Assembly (NCBI GenBank): GCA_021399435.1
Contig: JAJTUP010000027.1
Location: 682,001-746,000, forward strand
Source of the DNA: Diaporthe sp. PMI_573
Lineage: Eukaryota; Ascomycota; Sordariomycetes; Diaporthales; Diaporthaceae
Direction of reading: 5' to 3'
DNA length: 64,000 nt
A model generated the notes under the pieces. It did no database searches, was not told the origin of the DNA, and worked only from the letters and a program-made list of their open reading frames with translations. Position 1 is the first letter of the stretch. Each line of letters opens with the position of its first letter. This document shows positions 56,566 through 64,000 of the stretch, piece after piece. The position numbers and the translations under genes were made by a program.

Positions 56566-58145
56566 AACAATGATTTGGGAGGGCACAGCCATCTAGATTG
56601 ATAATGAATACATCTTTCTTAGTTTTGTGTCACGTTTGTATCAATTAGTGATACAAGATCACTGTGCACAATGCTTACAACATAAAGAGTGACAGGAGAG
56701 TTGAGGTGCATTGCTATCTGATAGTTGAACTGCTGAAGGCCAAGGCACCCGGAACAGCATCAACAGTGCTGAATTACCTACCCACCGCTGCTCAGCACCC
56801 TGTTCTTTCGACATGAGATTTTATGCTTATGTATCGACCTCTTATGATCTCTATTGTTTAATATTATATTGTCTAGACCGATTGAGCTCGTGGGATATAT
56901 TCAGTATTAGAAGAGATCCGACTGGTCTAGTTATGTCTTCAACTAATATACAGGGCCGGAATGGATCGTGTTTAAGTGAAGCAGCTGATCTCATTCCCCA
57001 GTCTCCTCCGACGGCCAAGTAATGAAATCGTCCTCTGGCCCCAACAAACTGGGTGGTCCTGCAAAACTGTCCTTTGGCCTTTCTTTCATGCTTTCAGGCC
57101 AGGCATTATCAACTGTGTCTGCCTTGATGACGCTACTGGGGGAGACTCTGTTTACGTTGAAAGAGTGCATCCCTGGTGTATATCCGTGACTTGACTGGTG
57201 CTGCCCGGCTTGGTCTGTCTGTTGGTTCTTCACAGAAACCGTAATGTGTGACTGGTCCTTTTTGTAAACTCCTTGAGTTCGGGTCGAAGGATGGATGTAC
57301 GAACTTTGATCAGAGTTAGAAGGCCCAGACAGTTTCCCCGGAAAGGACCAGATCTTCTCACCGAATCAAAACCTTGGTTGTGTTGGGATCAGTCTCAATA
57401 GCTGTTTTATATGCAGCAAACATCAGAGCTCTCGCAACGGCCTCATTTTTTTGGCCTGGCAACCTTCCAGATATATTCGATACTGCGTGCCACTTCAGGC
57501 GGATAAATGAAACAAGAGAAGAGAGATGAATTGGTTAAAGGCAATATCTTCGAAGAATCAAATACCAGAGCCCGACCTGTCTTTTGTACTTGGTCAAAGT
57601 GTTATGACGTTGTCAATCTGCTCTGCGGCGGTATCAGCTTTATTCTCATAGGAGAATACAAACCGCCGATCCACAGGCGATACGACATTGATGCCAACAT
57701 GACAAGACTTGAGCGCTTATTCCTAATCTGGATCAGCAGTGATTTTGTTGTATCTTTTCCACAAGGTCAGACCAGTCCTTGCTTCTATACTATTAAGCTG
57801 AGGCATCAATTCAGATATGCGGGTTGAAACAACCTAGCTGATAGTCTTTGCTAGAAATGATCAAGTGGTATCGGTGCTTGAATCTTGAGAAGCTCCCAAC
57901 CGGGGAGCACAAAGTTACTCACTGACCAGCTGCTCATTTGACACCAGGCATCATTTGAGCTACTGACTTTGACATGGGACGATGTTACAGGTCTTAGCTC
58001 CACTATCCTGATCTGATTGGCCAGTGTTTTCTCGGGTAGAAAGCGCCGACGTGCCCTTCTCATCCCTCCCATTTCCTTCTTAACTAAGCACATGTATCCC
58101 CTTGATGCAGAAAATCGCCTGTCTACCTCTCCCGGGATTTCAGCC
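56566..58145. other. Intergenic, AT-rich, no supported gene
   Basis: About 1.6 kb with short frames only. The part near 57490-57830 (plus) is open but has no motif. It may hold decayed repeat DNA and the kinase promoter. Confidence 0.4.
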
Positions 58146-59904
58146 ATGATTCTCCGCTGGAACCATACCTGCCGGCTTCGGTCATTGTGTTTTGCGTTCA
58201 CGCATCAATCGCACGGATACTTTCAGTCCCGCACGGTACCATCTTCAGTGTCTGCCTGTGGACGTGTTCGAATGGCATCGACCATGACTACACCTACCCA
58301 AACACCGGATCCTTTAGTGGAGGATCTTTACTTCCCGGAGGATGATGTCGAAGACCTGGAGCAGTACCGCGCTGGTGGCTATCACCCGACCCTCATCGGT
58401 GATTCCTTCCAGGAGGGTCGATACACCGTCGTTCATAAGCTGGGCCACGGCGGTTACTCAACCATCTGGCTTGCCCGCGACCACCAACAACACCGCTATG
58501 TGTCATTGAAGATAAAGGTCAGCGAAGTATTATCGCCGTCAAGGGAAAATCAGATAATGCGACTTCTTGGCGATCGTGATGCCAAAGAGGAAGGGAGGCG
58601 GTTTATCCCTGAGTTATTGGACGAGTTCTCGATTGTTGGTCCCAACGGCAACCATTCATGCTTGGTTGGGGAGCCAGCAGGGCTGAACATTTCCGCCTCT
58701 AAAGAGATGAGTTCCAATTGGAAATTTCCTGTGGAGTCTTCAAGGTCAATAGCTGCGCAACTTGCCATGGGCCTATTGTATATACATAAACATGGAATTT
58801 GTCACGGAGGTTAGCTTCATTCTTTTCCCCTTTTCTTTGAGAGTGTGTGTCTTAACCGTAGGCCACAACCAATTGATGCCGATAAGTGGTTTAGATCTTC
58901 ATATGCGCAACTTTCTGCTTCGCATGCCTGGCCTTAATCACTTGGCAAAGGAGGAGCTGTACAAACTATACGGGAAGGCTTTTCCAGTACCGATCAGACG
59001 CTTGGACGGAAAAGACCCCCGACCTCATGCGCCGCCTCATGCCATCTATCAGATGAGTTTAGAGATGCCCGCCGACAAGATCACAGACCCAGAGATTCTT
59101 ATCTCCGATTACGGTACTAGCTTTGTCGTTTCAGAGAAATCCAATCCCAGCCTACATACACCGGCGCTCTACTTACCACCAGAAGACTTCTTCAACGAGC
59201 CTGTAACTCCAGCCGCTGACGTATGGACACTTGGAGTCAACCTGTATGAAGTCCTGGGCGAGCGGCCCCTTTTTGAAACCTTTGCGTGGGACCGAGATGA
59301 CATTATAGCCGAGATGGTTAGTACGCTAGGTCTCCTTCCGCCACGATGGTGGGGTAAGTGGATGAACCGAGGGGAATTCTTCAACCCGGACGGGTCGTGG
59401 ATCCCCTCAAAGGAGCTTCGAAGGATCACCACACCTATCTCTCGACCGCTCCACCAGCGAATGTGGGATATGGGCAGAGGTCAGACACCTGCAGACTGTG
59501 AGTGGGACATTGAGGGCGGCGAGATGAGGGCACTGGAAGAGTTGCTTGCAAGCATACTATCTGGTAAGAAGGCCTTATACTTGGAAGCAGGCCCCGGAAA
59601 CTGGCCTAAATATCCCAAAGGCCGTCACTCAGGTATCGCACGGAGCCCAAGTCCAGGATACTGGCACGGAGATACAAATGCACCTGGGCAGTTAGATCGC
59701 GTGTCGACAGTTGAAAAAGAAACAAGTATGAGATCTGCCGAAGCAAAGTCATCTGGCTCAACTGGGTTTCAGAGGATATTCGAGAACAGCTTTTGCCATT
59801 ACCCCTTTATAGTAGACACAAGGTCCATCTCACAGATTCTGACTAAAGTGGTGATGATCAAGTATTGGATAATAGACAGTCAGTCAGGCCAGATACACAA
59901 TTAA
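58146..59904 (+). CDS. SRPK-like serine/threonine protein kinase
   Basis: Predicted join(58146..58809, 58895..59904), 557 residues. The N-lobe has the Gly-rich loop KLGHGGYSTIWLARD and the ATP-anchoring Lys in YVSLKIK. The catalytic loop HGDLHMRNFLL is created exactly by the splice (donor GTTAGC at 58810, acceptor TTTAG, phase 1). The metal-binding motif is ISDYGTSF (DFG variant) and the APE-like motif is LYLPPEDFF, then DVWTLGVNLYEVLGERPLF. The split between N- and C-lobe motifs by an insert fits fungal SRPK-like kinases. The usual last helices (the RPT/R region) are not visible, and the tail from about 59570 is unlike kinases, so the 3' model may be wrong or degenerate. The ATG at 58146 gives an Arg-rich mitochondrial-like presequence; ATG 58272 is the alternative. 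Confidence 0.75.
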
Positions 59905-60043
59905 GCACGCAAGCTGAAATATGCCACTCGGAATGCCATTACTCAGGAAGCGGTCTCTAGTTGCTAAAGGCTATGCGTTTTGTCCATCGCTGCTCCATTT
60001 TTACCTGGTAACTATGTTATGTTGTCTGCCAGCAACTCAATCA

Positions 60044-62799
60044 TCAGCCCCGTAGGCAGAAAATGGAATTTTGAAGCCGGGGATCTGCCGTCCTATCGCC
60101 ATTGCACAGCCTCTCCGCCAGCAGGGTCATAAGGGCAAGCTTCCTGCTGTCAATCAGGGCATCATGGTGGCTGAAGCGCAGGGGATGCGTCGGAAACAGG
60201 ACACTGAATAGGAACTCGAGACCACAGTGTACACCTTTAGGGGGGTTAAGATTGTACCGAAAAAGATAGAGGAGCCGGATAACGTGATCTTCCGGAGGTA
60301 GGATTCCTCCAACACCAGACTGCAAGAGTAGGTGCCTCAAGGCGAGAACATCCGCGTAATTTTTATGCCAGACTATGATGTAGTCATGACATGTGATGCC
60401 ACTCTCTTTGATAATTTCCGCCGCTTGGGCAAGATCAACTCGTTCTCCCGACAAGGTCTCTTTGTTGTATTCCCAATAATCACGAGTCCCAAATTTGAGA
60501 AGGTTCAGGCCAAAATCTTGGCTTTCACCTTCTGGAAAATCCACCTCGTTGTTGACAGCTGGATGTTTGATGTCGGCAGCTGAAAATTTGTTGATGTTGA
60601 CATTGAACGTGATCTGGCCACGGTCCACCAACTCGATATCGACCGCGGCAGCCTGCTCGACCAGAGGCGGTTTCTTGCAGAGATGTCCCTCTAAATCTAG
60701 AGCGAAAAATCTCGGTGCGTTGGAGAGCCGTTTCCTGTTCAGAAACCGCTCAAAATTTGATACGTGGTCTATTTTCCAACACGTATTTGCCTGGAGTTGT
60801 CTTAAGACGAGGTTTCCGTTCTTCTCTTTATACTCGGCTCCAGATGACACTGTCTGAGACAGGACATGGACCGAACAGTAGATTGCGCGATACATCCGGG
60901 GATCAGAGCAATCCCGGTATTCACATGTCGTCCTGTTGTCATCGTCATCTGCTAGAACTCCATTGGACTGGAATAGCTCGGATAATGCAAACTCCTTCGC
61001 GCATTCAACACAGCGGTTGTCAAAATCCATCGCTAGCTCTGTTCGGTTGGACTTCACTTTTGCTGTCGTCCAACCTAGACGGGTGTTCCGTGGGCATTGT
61101 TCTTTTACCCATTTGAAGGAAGACCGAGGACCGAGACACATATGGCCCCACTTCTCAAACACAGCTTTATTTCCAGATGAGAGCCCTGCTCAGATTAACC
61201 GTGAAGGTTAGCTGGCTGACCACAACAGAAACACACAGATGTTGGAGGATCGTGCCCGTCACCATATCAGAACTTACCTTTCTCAATCTGGCTGCGGTTA
61301 TACAATAACAGTTGAGCTTGTGTCTTTTCTGAGATTTCTGTTGGTCTGGCGTTTTCAGCCTCCACTAGAGCGGCAGCCTGTTGTCTCAGTGCCATGAAGA
61401 ATCCATTGGTCCTTCCGCCGGACTCTTTTGGGAAGAGGGTGCGACGTGCATCATCCGGGACAAGACCAACGTGGACTTCTTGTGCCAGTAGTTGCGCGAT
61501 ATGTTCCTGTATCTCTTGGGGCGTCCGTTTCCAATACTCTTCAGCGTCAGGTACGGATGAATGGGGTCCCGTGAGACCTCTTAGGTCCCCGCGCTTCTCG
61601 TGCTCCTGGGTGTGGTAGTACATTCTCCTGCGGGTCATGCGAATTTTGCCGACGTTTGCTCGGCACTCAGGCACAGAGCAAATGAAGAATGGGCCGGTGT
61701 GATACAGCAAATGGTCCTGGGCCAAATTTGGACTCTTGAACGACACATCGCAGTAAGGACAGCCGAATCCCTCTTCCGCTTGGGCTTTGGAAGAGCAAAG
61801 CTGCTCTGCTAATGTCCCAAGAGTTACAAAGTCGACGATTCCATTTACCTGCAATGGAATTTCATCAAGTGCGAAGACCTGATCTGGAATCACGCAAGGC
61901 TCAGCTTCGTACCGATATTGCAGCTGCTGTTGGAGACGACTTGCAGAAATAGCTTTGGGCGTAATGAATCCGATCAGTCTCTGTCCCTAACTGAGACATG
62001 TAGCGGATCGTACACCAGGATAATCGCGTAACAACGGCTCGACTTCGGTTGTGAGGTTGACCTGGCGTCCTCGATGCCACCCAAATATAGGGTTGCCATC
62101 TTGCAGGGTCGTAATAGTGCGTTTCCGTTTCCTCGAGGATTGCGTGGTAGTAAGCGATGCTATCCCTGCAAGGGCAGTAGTAGAAACTAAAGCGGCGACA
62201 CGCTCTACTTGAATGAGTGGTGATGTTGCTAAAGTTTGCGAAAGTTGCACCGGTGCCGTAGCTATTGGACCAGTGAGCGATGATGCGGGCGGGGGCTGTA
62301 CGATAGAAATGTCGGTAGATTTCGCTGTATCTACTCGTGTGCTTGGATCTGACAGTTCCATATTTGCGATAGTCGCAGCTACGCGAGCAAAATGAGGCTT
62401 GTTTCGGTACTTAGTGAAGAAATCGATAATCGCTCTGTTACTGAGCCCTGTCGATTCGACAACTAACGCTTTGCCTGCCTCGGTCAAGTATCCACTATCT
62501 GCGACGGTTGCAAAGAAATGCTTGAGAGTTCTGGCAGCATCAAAATTGTACCCAGACATAAATGCTTCAGGTGTCTCCAAGGTGTGCTCCAACGCAAGCT
62601 TTGCTTTCCTCCGCTGGTAATCGAAGCAGTTCTTGATCTGCGTCTCTTTGCAATCTGTCTGCTCTCTGATAGAGCTCATTTCTTCCGTCGTCTGCCAAAG
62701 ACGGCCGTTGTGAGCTATAACCCAGTTGTGAAGAACGCTACCTAGATCCAAGTTTTGAGGATGCCGAAATTGGCTGTCTCCAGTAGCTGAAGCAGCCAT
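60044..62799 (-). CDS. Homeodomain-like, C2H2 and DEDDh exonuclease fusion protein
   Basis: Predicted CDS complement(join(60044..61185, 61278..61986, 62062..62799)), 862 residues. Residues about 20-75 and 80-140 resemble two homeodomains: QIKNCFDYQRRKAK and LSNRAIIDFFTKYRNK, where the helix-3 Trp is Cys or Phe. Exon 2 holds two C2H2 fingers: CPYCDVSF with HLLYH, spaced C-x2-C-x12-H-x3-H, and CSVPEC with HTQEH. Exon 3 has a DEDDh 3'-5' exonuclease fold: FFALDLEGHL (motif I), HKNYADVLALRHLL (motif II) and HHDALIDSRKL (motif III). The intron 61186-61277 (GTAAGT to GCAG) is phase-matched. The 75-bp intron 61987-62061 (donor GTCAAC, acceptor TTAG) is weaker but removes an in-frame TAG without changing frame. 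A nuclear nucleic-acid-processing role is inferred. Confidence 0.7.
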
Positions 62800-63420
62800 G
62801 ATGTGGTGTGTTCCATTGGCTCCTGGGCGGCGTGCCCTTCGACTGCGTGATAACTTGGCGTTTGTGACGGTGTTGTCGTTCTGTCTACGTTGTACAAAGG
62901 CGACCAAAAGTGGAGGCAGATCGATTGCATCACTATAGCACGCCTGTGAACGCACTGCTTGAAAGATGAGCGCAGTTTGTTCGTTTGGCCTCTGCGTGTA
63001 CGCTTGAGTGGTTCATTGATTTCAATTGGCAGAGAAGATTAGCATGGCCCCTGCACTAAGGATGACGTAAGCACACCAAGAGGGGCACTCGAGGGCTTGA
63101 CCCAAACTAACTTACCCTCTAGACGCTCAATCAAAGAGAAGCTACCAATTTTTTTTCTTCCCTAATTAAAAGCAAAAGAAAATCTTCTAACTAAATACCT
63201 ATCTAGCTACTAGATTATTAAATAATAATATAATATAACTTAATATAATAAAGGTATTTAATACCTAATTTAATAAAATAATTATACTTTATTATATAGA
63301 TATAGTAGTTTAATAGCTTTATAGCTAAAATAATAAACTTTAACTTTAATAAGTAAATTAAATTTAAAAGAAGAGTAATATTCTCTAAAGAGTTGTTAAA
63401 CGGAAACGCTTATGTGGGCG
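62800..63420. other. Promoter side and AT-rich repeat-derived DNA
   Basis: The minus-strand frame of the fusion gene stays open to 62955 but without an ATG. From about 63150 to 63385 the DNA is extremely AT-rich, with TAATAATATAATATAA-like runs, as in RIP-degraded repeats. No gene is seen. Confidence 0.55.
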
Positions 63421-63431
63421 CTGCACGTAAA

Positions 63432-63470
63432 GGGTTACCCTAGACTTCACGTAGGGAGTTACCCTAGACT
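63432..63470 (-). repeat. Two copies of a 15-bp motif shared with the copia leader
   Basis: GGGTTACCCTAGACTT and GAGTTACCCTAGACT occur 24 bp apart. They are the reverse complement of the AGTCTAGGGTAACTC core of the tandem repeats at 24745-25110. Confidence 0.7.
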
Positions 63471-63552
63471 TGGCACTTTTTCGGCTAAGTGCCTATGTGG
63501 CGTGCGCGCCGGCAGATGAGTTTGGTGGCCGTAAGTCGATTTTTTGGGCTAT

Positions 63553-63942
63553 TGTAAGACCCTAACTTCATACCTCTACATTCCCCTTATTTCTTACCCA
63601 AAAAGCATGTAACCTAGTTCATTAGATAGCCTGATTTCTAAAGTTTATCTGTATTTAGTTTGGTTACTGTCAGGGTTAGGGTTGGCTGGTTATTTAAAGC
63701 CAAAGATAGTAGGTCCGAGGGCCGAATTTTCCGGCCTCTCTATCTGCACACCAGAGCCAACCACAGCGTGCCCAGGGTTGAGACAATGTCGGAGGGACTG
63801 TAAGGAGGGCTGACAGAAGCCCACTCGAATTCAATACAAAGTTGTCCAAACCACTCTCAAGCGTCCCAACAAGACCTCAGTGCACCCTACTGCTACCTGA
63901 CTCCCATTCGATCCACCAACCTTCAGAGTTAGGATTCTACTA
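63553..63942 (+). repeat. Possible LTR at the window edge
   Basis: It begins TGTAAGACCCTAACTT and ends AGTTAGGATTCTACTA, imperfect inverted ends of a type seen in fungal gypsy elements, about 390 bp. No second copy is within the window, so it could be a solo LTR, a 5' LTR of an element continuing past 64000, or chance. Confidence 0.35.
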
Positions 63943-64000
63943 ATTATGTGATTTTATAAAACCGGCCGTCTCTAACGGGGAGTCCAGGACCGAGGAAACT

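Noticed and set aside
63668..63690. Telomere-like GGTTAGGGTTGG
   Set aside because: Only one and a half TTAGGG-like units; a telomere or interstitial array would need many.

Overview
The window comes from a filamentous ascomycete (Pezizomycotina, most likely a Sordariomycete). Its genes carry short GT-AG introns. Families include a Zn2Cys6 regulator, an NmrA-like protein, a fungal amino-acid permease and an SRPK-like kinase. A block of about 15 kb shows C-to-T/G-to-A decay typical of repeat-induced point mutation (RIP). I could not settle the genus.

Layout. 1-4.4 kb: the 3' part of an aldo-keto reductase, an alpha/beta hydrolase with one intron and an MDR enoyl-reductase-like gene. 4.8-9.9 kb: decaying fungal-specific genes (a zinc-finger/PHD protein with lost ligands and a frameshifted nuclease-like gene). 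11.4-26.0 kb: one retrotransposon nest. A 14.6-kb Ty1/copia element on the minus strand has 226-bp LTRs and a perfect 5-bp target duplication. A 6.3-kb Ty3/gypsy chromovirus on the plus strand sits inside its reverse-transcriptase region. Both are heavily RIP-mutated. 26.3-32.8 kb: a frameshifted Zn2Cys6 regulator, an NmrA-like gene and a five-exon amino-acid permease. 34.9-44.7 kb: ordinary GC-rich genes (small membrane protein, RCC1-type Ran exchange factor, broken GH76 mannosidase, fucosyltransferase-like membrane enzyme, class II aldolase-like enzyme, DHCR24-like FAD oxidoreductase). 45-57 kb: accessory DNA with broken genes, a copia RNase H scrap, an insulysin fragment joined to a transposase tail, a nearly intact pogo/Fot-type transposon with TIRs and a TA duplication, a small two-exon membrane-protein gene, and a truncated copia gag-pol without visible RIP. 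58-63 kb: an SRPK-like kinase and an unusual gene joining homeodomain-like regions, C2H2 fingers and a DEDDh 3'-5' exonuclease domain. 63-64 kb: AT-rich repeat-derived DNA ending in a possible LTR.

The most notable signal is a family of near-identical spliceosomal introns. One copy is in the Zn2Cys6 gene and three are in the permease gene, all within about 4 kb. Two of the permease copies lie head to tail, separated by a single nucleotide. They look like introner-like elements. The homeodomain/C2H2/exonuclease gene is the second strongest candidate for something undescribed. I see no operon-like pathway: the metabolic genes look like independent housekeeping or accessory genes, and the repeats divide the window into gene-rich and repeat-rich compartments.
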